Source: JBDSTZ01 sp039927975 | GTDB taxonomy: Bacteria > Pseudomonadota > Gammaproteobacteria > Burkholderiales > Burkholderiaceae_D | NCBI GenBank assembly: GCA_039927975.1 | Contig: JBDSTZ010000234.1 | Location: 1 to 22,362, forward strand | Direction of reading: 5' to 3' | Length of the DNA stretch: 22,362 bases | In this document: positions 16,323 through 22,362 of the stretch, piece by piece | How the letters are laid out: each line of letters opens with the position of its first letter | Position numbering within the stretch: position 1 is the stretch's first letter | Program-made: the position numbers and the translations under genes | Notes under the pieces: model-generated | Told to the model about the DNA's origin: nothing | Database searches by the model: none | What the model saw: the letters and a program-made list of their open reading frames with translations, nothing else

Positions 16323-16360
16323 GCCGCCACAACAGAGGATCGAAAAAAACGTACGCTAAG
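16323..16360. repeat. Degenerate Tn501/Tn1721-type terminal inverted repeat
   Basis: The inner 11 bases CGTACGCTAAG plus the preceding A tract and the internal CAGA at the expected spacing match the 38-bp terminal repeat of Tn501/Tn1721 as I remember it. As in those elements, the transposase stop codon (TAG, 16358-16356) lies inside the repeat. The outer tip, which should be GGGG, reads GCCGCC here. Tn3-family cleavage needs the outer tip, so this end is probably inactive. I found no convincing partner repeat on the other side. Confidence 0.7.
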
Positions 16361-18935
16361 CATTCTTGAGCCCCCACGCATACGCGCCGGTCAGGTCGAT
16401 ATGCGCCGACAGCGGCGGCAGCAGCGAGTACAGCAACTGGTCGTCGATGCGCGGTGCGTCATCGCGCAGGGCGGCCATGGCGCGTTTCAGGTGCACGGCG
16501 TTCCACAGCATGATGGCGGCGGTCACCAGGTTGAGCGCACTGGCCCGCTGGCGCTGCTGCGCAAACGCCTGTTCGCAGACGCCCGCCGAACGGCTGCCGA
16601 ACACCGTGCGGGCCAGAGCATCGCATGCTGCCTCGCGGTCCAGTGCAGCCTGCACCCGCGCGCGCAAGCCAGGCTGCTGCAGCCAGTCGAGCGTGTAGAG
16701 GCTGCGTTCGAGGCGCCCGAGTTCGCGCAGCGCGATGGCCAGGCTGTCCTGGCGCGATTGACAGCCGAACTTTTGCAGTACCTGCGCGGCGGTCAAGCTG
16801 CCCTGCCTGATCGAGGTAGCAAGGCGGAGGATATCGTTCCAGTGCCTGCGTATGGGCCGCAGATCCAGCGCGCCGGCGAGCTGCGCCTTCAATGCGGGGT
16901 AGTCGTCGTCCGTGCACGGCATCGCCAGCTGGACGTCATCGATGCCGCCAAGCTGCGGCGCGAAACGGGCGCCGAGCAGGTGCATGAGGGCGAATGCGTG
17001 GTCGCTGCAATGCTCCTCGCCGCGCAAGCCGATGTCCGGGCGCGGCGCGCTTTCTGGTGTCAGGGGAAAGCGCGCCAGCGCGGCCAGCGCGGCGCCATAG
17101 CTGTCCTCGCGCATGTGCCCCGCTTGCAGCCACGCCAGCCTGGCATAGGTCGTTTCGCGACAGGCGCCGGCCATTTTGTTCAAGCTAAGGTCGATGCCAT
17201 CGGCCAGGATCACGGACAGCAGCAGTGCCTTGTCGCCGGCCGGTTTGCCGTCTTTGAGGCGGACAAAATGGCTGGTGAAGGCGGTCCATTCATCAACCTC
17301 CATCAAGAGGTCCGTAATCTTGATGCGCGGCAGGTACAGCACCGCCTGCGCGATGCGCGCGCGGGCTGCTTCGCTCAGCGTGGTGTCGGGCGCGGCGATG
17401 CGCAGTCCGGCGGCGCCGATGGCGACACCGGGCAGCGCGCCTGCCGTGGCGAGTCGATCGATCTGCGCGAGCCGCTGTTCGAGCAGCGCCAGGCGATCAT
17501 GCAGATAACGCTCGCAACTGGTGTCTATATCGAGCGGCAAGGCGTTGGCGCGCTTGAGCGCCTCGAATGTTCGGGCCGGCACCAGGTAGTCGTTGAACTT
17601 TCTGAATCGGCGCGAGCCTTCGATCCACAGATCGCCGGCGCGCAGCGCGTCCTTGAGCTCATGGAGGACGCACATTTCATAGAGGCGTCGATCGATGCCG
17701 TGTTCGCCGACCACCAGTGCCTTCCACTGCGGCCGGATGAAACCGACCGGTGCGAAGGGCGGCACGTTCAGGAGATTGCCCGCGTTCATGCGGCGCACGC
17801 TCTTGATGGCGCCGAGCAGTTCGCGGCGGGCCGGCCTGGCGTGCAGCGCGAGGACGTCCAGCAATGCCGGCGTGTAGCGGCGCAGCGAGCGGAACTGCTC
17901 GCGGACGAAGCGCGGATGGTCAAGCGAGGCACGCAGCGCCAGCCGGTTGGTGGCGTCGTTGCCAAGCCGCTGCCAGGACACGATCGCGGCGACCGCCTGC
18001 TTGTCATCGGCCGTCGGGCCAGGCAGCAGGCCGGTCAGCATCGCATCGTGCTGGTCGATGATCTCGTCGGTGATGCTGGCGGTGCGTTCCTGCACCAGCG
18101 CCAGCAGGGTGGCGTGGCGGCGCTCGCTGTCGAGCTTGGCGAGGTCGGCGGCCGGCAGGTGGGCGCCTTCGGCCGCGAGCTTGCGCAACTGGTCTTGATT
18201 GCTGCCGCGACCGATGTCGTCAGGCAGCTCGAGGGCGCGCAGCGCTTGCAGGCGCGCAATGTGCTCGAGCATGGACGGCGGGTTGGGCTTCAAGGGTGAC
18301 TGGCGCAGCCAGCTCAGCCAGGTCAGGTTGCTATCGGACTTGAGCTGCAACAGCCGGTCGAGCTGGCGGCGCTGGGCATCGCCCAGGGCCCGGGTCACGC
18401 CACGCCAGCGACGCCGGTTCGCCAGCGCCAGCGCGTTGGCGCACGCGCGCTCGATCACGCTGGGCGCCGGCAGAATCACCCGGCGTTGACGCAGCGCCGC
18501 GATGGCTTGCTCGGCCATGCGCTGCGGCTGATCTGTCCGCACCGCGAACTCGGCAAGCGAACGCACCAGGTAGCGGAAGTGCGCCAGTCCGAACGCCGAC
18601 AAGCCGAGATAGGCGCGCAGCTCGATGGCATGTTCGCGGCGCGTTTCTTCACGCAGGCCATAGCGGGTCCAGGCGGCTGGATCGACCCCGACCTGGCCGG
18701 CGATCCAGTCGATGACGGCGCCGGGTATCGGCATGTCGGGCCCCATCGCGACACCCGGATGCTGCAACAGGGCGAGCTGGACGGCATAGCCGAGACGATT
18801 GGCGTCACCGCGACGGCGCCCGATCAGCGCGCGGTCCTCGGCGTCGAACGTGTAGTGGCGCTGCAAATCGTCTTCGCCGCGTGGCAAGGCGAACAAGGAG
18901 GCCGGTGCGTGGGCCGACTGTATCGAGCGTGACAT
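16356..18935 (-). CDS. Tn3-family transposase derivative lacking the catalytic core
   Basis: This open frame of 859 residues is clearly related to Tn501/Tn1721 TnpA (usually near 988). The N-terminal DNA-binding part is well kept (DDLQRHYTF, RRRGDANRLGYAVQL), as are LTWLSWLRQSPLKPNP, YEMCVLHELKDALRAGDLW, LLMEVDEWTAFTSHF, WNDILRLATSI and ALRELGRLERSLYTLDWLQ. Three segments are shorter than usual: about 35 residues after DEIIDQHDAML, about 75 residues in the catalytic core after YGAALAAL, and the extreme C-terminus. The lost core contains the SSSDG motif with the first catalytic Asp; the second Asp region (EHYTDTxGFTDH) is shortened to EEHCSDH; the catalytic Glu of the ExQxxRAS block is Ala792 (GCG at 16562-16560). 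Start: ATG at 18935; ATG 18977 and TTG 18995 are alternatives. It is predicted to bind transposon ends but not to transpose. Confidence 0.88.
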   Translation of the reverse strand: MSRSIQSAHAPASLFALPRGEDDLQRHYTFDAEDRALIGRRRGDANRLGYAVQLALLQHPGVAMGPDMPIPGAVIDWIAGQVGVDPAAWTRYGLREETRREHAIELRAYLGLSAFGLAHFRYLVRSLAEFAVRTDQPQRMAEQAIAALRQRRVILPAPSVIERACANALALANRRRWRGVTRALGDAQRRQLDRLLQLKSDSNLTWLSWLRQSPLKPNPPSMLEHIARLQALRALELPDDIGRGSNQDQLRKLAAEGAHLPAADLAKLDSERRHATLLALVQERTASITDEIIDQHDAMLTGLLPGPTADDKQAVAAIVSWQRLGNDATNRLALRASLDHPRFVREQFRSLRRYTPALLDVLALHARPARRELLGAIKSVRRMNAGNLLNVPPFAPVGFIRPQWKALVVGEHGIDRRLYEMCVLHELKDALRAGDLWIEGSRRFRKFNDYLVPARTFEALKRANALPLDIDTSCERYLHDRLALLEQRLAQIDRLATAGALPGVAIGAAGLRIAAPDTTLSEAARARIAQAVLYLPRIKITDLLMEVDEWTAFTSHFVRLKDGKPAGDKALLLSVILADGIDLSLNKMAGACRETTYARLAWLQAGHMREDSYGAALAALARFPLTPESAPRPDIGLRGEEHCSDHAFALMHLLGARFAPQLGGIDDVQLAMPCTDDDYPALKAQLAGALDLRPIRRHWNDILRLATSIRQGSLTAAQVLQKFGCQSRQDSLAIALRELGRLERSLYTLDWLQQPGLRARVQAALDREAACDALARTVFGSRSAGVCEQAFAQQRQRASALNLVTAAIMLWNAVHLKRAMAALRDDAPRIDDQLLYSLLPPLSAHIDLTGAYAWGLKNA

Positions 18936-19036
18936 GGTTTTTGTCCGTTTTCCATTTCCAAGCAGGGACCCGAACATCGGGGAGAACCAGGCCAAGGCCC
19001 GAAAATGAGCGTCCGGGGCTCTGTGATTTAATAGGT

Positions 19037-19050
19037 TTAACGTTAAACTT
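19037..19050. promoter_or_regulatory. LacI-type palindromic operator
   Basis: GTTTAACGTTAAAC is a perfect 14-bp palindrome with the central CG typical of LacI-family operators. It lies about 100 bases upstream of the Tn3-like gene start and 275 bases upstream of the lacI start, so it could control either. A similar odd palindrome GCGTTAAACGC (22277-22287) is upstream of the GH43 gene. Binding by the adjacent regulator is inferred. Confidence 0.6.
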
Positions 19051-19118
19051 CGCCTTTCGAGCGATTTTAGTTGAACGTAAAACCAATTTCAAGAACAATC
19101 GCTGTCGCGGCGCCGCAA

Positions 19119-19156
19119 GTGGCGCGACACGCCACATCGTTGTTGCAAAAACGATG
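19119..19156. repeat. Two adjoining inverted repeats upstream of lacI
   Basis: GTGGCG and CGCCAC flank a 5-base loop (19119-19135), directly followed by CATCGTT and AACGATG around 8 bases (19135-19156). Neither has a T tract. They fill the otherwise gene-free 389-base gap between the Tn3-like gene and lacI and may be regulator sites or leader hairpins. Confidence 0.4.
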
Positions 19157-19213
19157 CAGCAGCGCTGGACTGCCCTGCCGGGAAAACGGCTGGCGCCCTG
19201 GCGCGACAAGGAC

Positions 19214-19219
19214 CGTATA
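19214..19219 (+). promoter_or_regulatory. Candidate -10 element for lacI
   Basis: A perfect TATAAT lies about 105 bases upstream of the lacI start. The -35 region 17 bases before it (TGGCGC) is poor, so an activator or a different spacing may be involved. Confidence 0.4.
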
Positions 19220-19324
19220 ATCGTTGGCCGGCGCCGGCCTGAGCGCAACCGGGAGACGACCGGCGGCAGAATGTGATCGACTCGGACACGCGGCCATCAC
19301 GGCCAAGCTTTGGGAAAGTTGAAA

Positions 19325-20386
19325 ATGGCAACAATAAAGGAAGTCGCGCTGCATGCCGGCGTGACGCCGACCACCGTGACCAATGTCTTGCGCGGGCGCG
19401 GCAAGACCAGCGAAAAAACGCGCTTGCGGGTACTCGATGCGGTCGCGCTGATGGGCTATCGCCCCAATCTCACGGCCCGCGCGCTGGTCGAGGGCAAGGC
19501 CCCCACCTTCGCGCTGATGCTGCCCTGCATCACCAATCCCTTCTATCCCGAATTCATGCTGCACGTCGGTCTGGCGGCGCGCCGGCAGGGCCGCTACCTC
19601 ATTCTCTGCAACACGGACTATGAAGAGGACAATGAATCCCAGTTCCTCGACGAGGTCGCCGGTTCGCTGTCGGACGGAGTGCTGGTGGCCAACAATCCGA
19701 ACATCGACTTCGCGCAGCTCAAACGCGTCAGCGCGGGCGGCACGCCGGTGCTCATCGCCTTGTGGGAAGATCTCGACACGCATCCCGGCATTCCCTGCCT
19801 GGCCTTCGACGGCCGGCGCGCGGGCCGGATGGCCACCGAGCACCTGGTCGCGCTCGGCCACCGGCATATCGGTGCGATCATCGCCAGTCCCGAAAACGGC
19901 ATGCACGACATTCGCTATCAGGGATTTCGGGATGAATTGCGCGCGGCGAGCATCGACTGCCCCGCCTCGGCGGTGCGCTACTGCGCGGACACTTTCGACG
20001 GCGGCAGACAGGCCGCTATCGATCTGCTCACCGCCATGCCGGACCTGACGGCGCTGTTCGTGTCGAACGATCTTGCCGCGCTGGGCGTGCTGGAAGCGGC
20101 GGCGCAGCTGGGGCGCAGCTTGCCGGACGATCTTTCGGTGGTCAGCATCACCAATATCATGGGGTCGGGCCAGTCGCGGCCGGCGCTGACGACGGTCGCC
20201 ATCCCGACCGCGCGCCTGGCCGCGCGCGGCATCGAACTATTGATGGAAATTCAGAAAGGCGAGCATCGCACCGCGCTGATGGAATGCATGCATGAGCTGG
20301 AATTGATCGTCAGGGCGTCGACCGCCCAGGCGCCGGCGCGACGCCAGGAAGCCGGCCGCCGGCCTCGATCGACGTCAAAAAATTGA
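19325..20386 (+). CDS. LacI/GalR-family transcriptional regulator
   Basis: This is a 353-residue sugar-responsive DNA-binding protein. The helix-turn-helix is at residues 3-22 (TIKEVALHAGVTPTTVTNVL), with the hinge helix at about 47-57 (PNLTARALVEG). The periplasmic-binding-protein-like effector domain fills the rest: ALMLPCITNPFYPEF, DGVLVANNPNIDF, FDGRRAGRMATEHL, LGHRHIGAI, TALFVSNDLAALGVL and TTVAIPTARLAARGIELLM. The start is ATG 19325, with a weak GGGAAAG nine bases upstream; the TTG at 19310 is an extension. The C-terminal 20 residues are Arg/Ala-rich. It lies between secreted GH2 and GH43 genes, so it probably represses or activates one or both in response to a galactose- or arabinose-containing ligand. 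The effector is not readable from sequence. Confidence 0.92.
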   Translation: MATIKEVALHAGVTPTTVTNVLRGRGKTSEKTRLRVLDAVALMGYRPNLTARALVEGKAPTFALMLPCITNPFYPEFMLHVGLAARRQGRYLILCNTDYEEDNESQFLDEVAGSLSDGVLVANNPNIDFAQLKRVSAGGTPVLIALWEDLDTHPGIPCLAFDGRRAGRMATEHLVALGHRHIGAIIASPENGMHDIRYQGFRDELRAASIDCPASAVRYCADTFDGGRQAAIDLLTAMPDLTALFVSNDLAALGVLEAAAQLGRSLPDDLSVVSITNIMGSGQSRPALTTVAIPTARLAARGIELLMEIQKGEHRTALMECMHELELIVRASTAQAPARRQEAGRRPRSTSKN

Positions 20387-20393
20387 AGCCGGG

Positions 20394-20420
20394 GGGCGCG
20401 GCCGGCGCGCCCGAGTTTTT
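20394..20420 (+). terminator. Probable terminator of lacI
   Basis: GGGCGCG (20394-20400) pairs with CGCGCCC (20406-20412) around a 5-base loop, then GAG and five Ts. It starts eight bases after the lacI stop. The T tract is three bases away from the stem, which weakens it somewhat. Confidence 0.65.
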
Positions 20421-20476
20421 CAGCGGCACGGTCACCGCGCAGACAAAAAACCGTCGTGCTGGGCATTGCAGAACAC

Positions 20477-20550
20477 GACTTCCCGCGCAGGCGGGAATCC
20501 ATACCACCTATTAATCGCCATGCTATAGGTTCCCGCCTTCGCGGGAACGA
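20477..20550. repeat. REP-like palindrome doublet between convergent genes
   Basis: Two palindromes, TTCCCGC-GCAG-GCGGGAA (20480-20497) and TTCCCGC-CTTC-GCGGGAA (20530-20547), share outer GACTTCCC and GGGAACGAC flanks, so they form an inverted pair with 32 bases between. This is the widespread proteobacterial REP-type sequence, here located between the convergent lacI and GH43 genes. It could block readthrough. No REP-associated transposase is in the window. Confidence 0.75.
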
Positions 20551-20675
20551 CGTGGACGGCGTGCCGCACCGTTGCCTGTACGGTGCGGCCGTCCTCGCTG
20601 GCGCCGGAGCCACGCCTTTGGCCGCGTACGGAACGCGCGCCCGGAGTCAGCGCAATTTACCTGATTACAGGTGGA

Positions 20676-22061
20676 CTACTGAACGTAGGGCCAGCCATCC
20701 GCCGTAAAGCCGATACGGTTGATCCCCAGCGTCGCCTTGCCGCTGTTGTTGGCGTCGTAGTAGTGGTAAATCATCAATGGGCCATCGTTGTCGGTCATCA
20801 GACTCTGACCGCCCGGCCCCTGAATGCGGCCATGCGCGCTCAACACGATGGTGCCGCCGCCATTGAGCATGTTGAGGCCGCCACGATCAAGGTAAGGACC
20901 GGTAATCGTGGTGGAACGTCCGACGATCACGCGATAGTGGCTGTTGACGCCGCTGCAGCAGGTATTTATCGACGCGAACAGATAGTAGTAACCGTTGTAG
21001 TAGTACAGGTACGACCCTTCCAGGCCATTCGCGCGCTGCGCCAGATGATAGGTGCTCGTATTGCTGGTTGATTTCTTGCCGGTCGTTGGATCGAGTTGAA
21101 TCATGTAGAGGCCATTCCACCATGATCCGTAGGACATCCAATAGTTGCCGCTCTGGTCCTGGAGAACGCTGGGGTCGATGGCGTTGAAGGCGCTTGAGGG
21201 CGTCGACGAGACAACGATGCCTTGATCGGTCCACGCGGTGCTGTTCGGCGTCGACGCGGTCGCCAGGCCGATGGCCGAGGTTTGCGATCCGTCGCTGGAT
21301 GCGGAGTAGTACTGGTAGTACTGGTTGTTCATGAAGACCACGTTCGGCGCCCACAGCATGCCGCCATTGGTGTAGGTGTTGGTCCACGAAGGCACGGGCG
21401 TCAGCCCGCTGCCGGCATTGGTGAAATTGATTCGGTCGGTGGACGAGGCGAGCGACCGGTTGGTTCCGTAAAGCCAATAGGTGCCGCCGGCGGCGCGCAG
21501 CATGAACGGATCGTGCACGCCGGTACCGGTGCCGCTCACGGTGCCCGGCATTGGGTAGGGACTCGCTCCGGTGCTGACCAGTTGCCATTTCTGGCACACG
21601 CACCCCGTCGCAGCCCATTGATCGATGGCCGCACTTGTCGAGGTGCTGCCCTGGTAGACCTCCAGGTAGCGGCCGCTGTTGACGTTCTTGATCATGTAGC
21701 TGCCGTCGGCGGCCTGGGCGAGCGTCCACAGGTGATCCTTGGTGCTGTTGTCGGCCCATTGAATGATCAATGCGCCATTCGCGGTGGATCCGCTCGAGAC
21801 GCCCATCACCTGGTGGGTCGCCATGTTTTCGATGTTGTACTGGCCATTGCCCATCGGGACAAAATGCCACAACTTGTCGCTGGCGCCGTCGTCGTTCGAT
21901 TGCGCCAGCGTGGCTCCCGCCGTTTGGTTGGCGCCCGGAATATTCAGGACCAATCCGCTTTTGACGTTCTTGATTTTGAACGTCACGCTGTCGTCGACGG
22001 TCGATTGGGCACGTGCCTGCGCGGCCAATGCAAACAGCAATATGAATGCAAACCTTTTCAT
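20676..22061 (-). CDS. Secreted ricin-lectin/GH43 endo-1,5-alpha-L-arabinanase
   Basis: This 461-residue enzyme probably cuts the alpha-1,5-arabinan backbone of pectin side chains outside the cell. The signal peptide ends after ARA at residue 18. Residues 21-165 are a ricin-B type carbohydrate-binding domain (CBM13/RicinB_lectin_2) with repeats such as NVKSGLVLNIPG, NMATHQVMGV and NVNSGRYLEVYQG, each ending near a W. Residues 180-461 are a five-bladed GH43 domain: base Asp184 in GVHDP, Asp296 in NAIDPSVL, acid Glu348 in GLEGSYL. The block ...CCSGVNSHYRVIVGRSTTITGPY, GGGT and YHYYDA matches arabinanases of subfamily 5. The ATG at 22061 follows GGAG by seven bases; the frame extends upstream to 22259 without a signal-like N-terminus. 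It is convergent with lacI, which may regulate it. Confidence 0.9.
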   Translation of the reverse strand: MKRFAFILLFALAAQARAQSTVDDSVTFKIKNVKSGLVLNIPGANQTAGATLAQSNDDGASDKLWHFVPMGNGQYNIENMATHQVMGVSSGSTANGALIIQWADNSTKDHLWTLAQAADGSYMIKNVNSGRYLEVYQGSTSTSAAIDQWAATGCVCQKWQLVSTGASPYPMPGTVSGTGTGVHDPFMLRAAGGTYWLYGTNRSLASSTDRINFTNAGSGLTPVPSWTNTYTNGGMLWAPNVVFMNNQYYQYYSASSDGSQTSAIGLATASTPNSTAWTDQGIVVSSTPSSAFNAIDPSVLQDQSGNYWMSYGSWWNGLYMIQLDPTTGKKSTSNTSTYHLAQRANGLEGSYLYYYNGYYYLFASINTCCSGVNSHYRVIVGRSTTITGPYLDRGGLNMLNGGGTIVLSAHGRIQGPGGQSLMTDNDGPLMIYHYYDANNSGKATLGINRIGFTADGWPYVQ

Positions 22062-22362
22062 GAGTATCTCCACTTTTCTTTTGGTTTTAATTGGCGGCCG
22101 CCATGAAGTGCAGCGATGACACCCCGTTGCGAGGCCGCTAGCTCTGAAACAAGTAGTTGTGTGTATTGTCGCCAGGACGGTCGACAACAGGCAGGCGGGG
22201 CGAAGCCGTGACCGGCCCATCATTGACGCAGGCGAACCTGTCAATTCCCCCTCTCGCAATGAAACAGATGAACGATGCGTTAAACGCGGTCCCGGCCCGG
22301 CGCCGATGCCGGCGCCAGACGCGGTGGCCGGGCGAACCAGGAGCGGATGCCCTGGCTCGCCC
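22062..22362 (-). promoter_or_regulatory. Upstream region of the arabinanase gene
   Basis: This gene-free 301 bases reach the right edge. It holds an AT-rich stretch just before the ribosome binding site, an inverted repeat TTGTCG/CGACAA (22166-22171 and 22182-22187, 10-base spacer), and the odd palindrome GCGTTAAACGC (22277-22287). Either could be a regulator site. No promoter with a good consensus was found. Confidence 0.35.

Larger units (their letters stand above)
16323..18935 (-). mobile_element. Tn3-family transposon remnant
   Basis: This is a one-ended remnant: a degenerate 38-bp repeat at the left and a single transposase-derived gene. No resolvase gene, res site or second inverted repeat was found between the gene and lacI. 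The right boundary given is simply the gene start. A loose resemblance to a repeat end near 18923-18960 (GAGCGTG, then CCGTTTTC) is too weak to set a boundary. Confidence 0.55.

Noticed and set aside
16118..16381. Small minus-strand frame next to the transposon end
   Set aside because: It reads through a terminator hairpin and the inverted repeat and resembles no known protein.
16185..18299. 704-residue plus-strand frame
   Set aside because: It is antisense to the transposase derivative and has no motif.
18923..18960. Second Tn3 inverted repeat
   Set aside because: GAGCGTG and CCGTTTTC resemble parts of a Tn21-type end, but the CTTAG inner end and CCCC tip are missing and spacing is off.

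Overview
The window is GC-rich throughout, has tightly packed genes and typical Gram-negative exported proteins (one lipoprotein, several Sec signal peptides). Its families (DUF4254 with GT9 and GT2 enzymes, DUF2795/DUF4142, caspase-like hydrolase, GH2 and GH43 secreted glycosidases, Tn501-type Tn3 transposase) suggest a betaproteobacterium close to Massilia/Duganella (Oxalobacteraceae). The taxon is an inference from gene style, not from a marker gene. No rRNA, tRNA or CRISPR array was seen.

Region 1 (1-4190, minus strand) is a glycan-assembly operon: a DUF4254 protein, a family 2 glycosyltransferase and a family 9 (heptosyltransferase-like) glycosyltransferase, joined by two 4-base GTGA stop/start overlaps. 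A third overlap, ATGA, opens a frame that stops at codon 4, so a further gene may have decayed there. The left edge is a 77-bp imperfect tandem repeat. Upstream of the operon lies a DUF2795-DUF4142 protein.

Region 2 (4285-13520) holds an unusual cell-envelope group: an exported NodB-type polysaccharide deacetylase fused to a caspase-like peptidase and TPRs, a lipoprotein just upstream, a divergent membrane protein with a duplicated cytoplasmic domain, and a secreted TPR protein that looks like a peptidase whose zinc motif has decayed. The caspase fusion ends in a ladder of four in-frame TGA codons made by an 18-bp tandem repeat.

Region 3 (13573-22061) is a sugar-utilisation neighbourhood: a secreted GH2 beta-galactosidase-type enzyme, a LacI-family regulator, and a secreted ricin-lectin/GH43 endo-arabinanase. 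Between GH2 and lacI sits a Tn3-family TnpA derivative. It keeps a long open frame and one recognisable (outer-end-degenerate) Tn501-type inverted repeat, but it has lost the core of the catalytic domain: the SSSDG aspartate is absent, the second aspartate region is shortened, and the third catalytic Glu is Ala. A perfect LacI-type palindrome lies between this gene and lacI.

The strongest candidates for something undescribed are the deacetylase-caspase-TPR fusion with its lipoprotein neighbour, and the catalytically dead but open Tn3 transposase. All family comparisons are from memory; no search was run.
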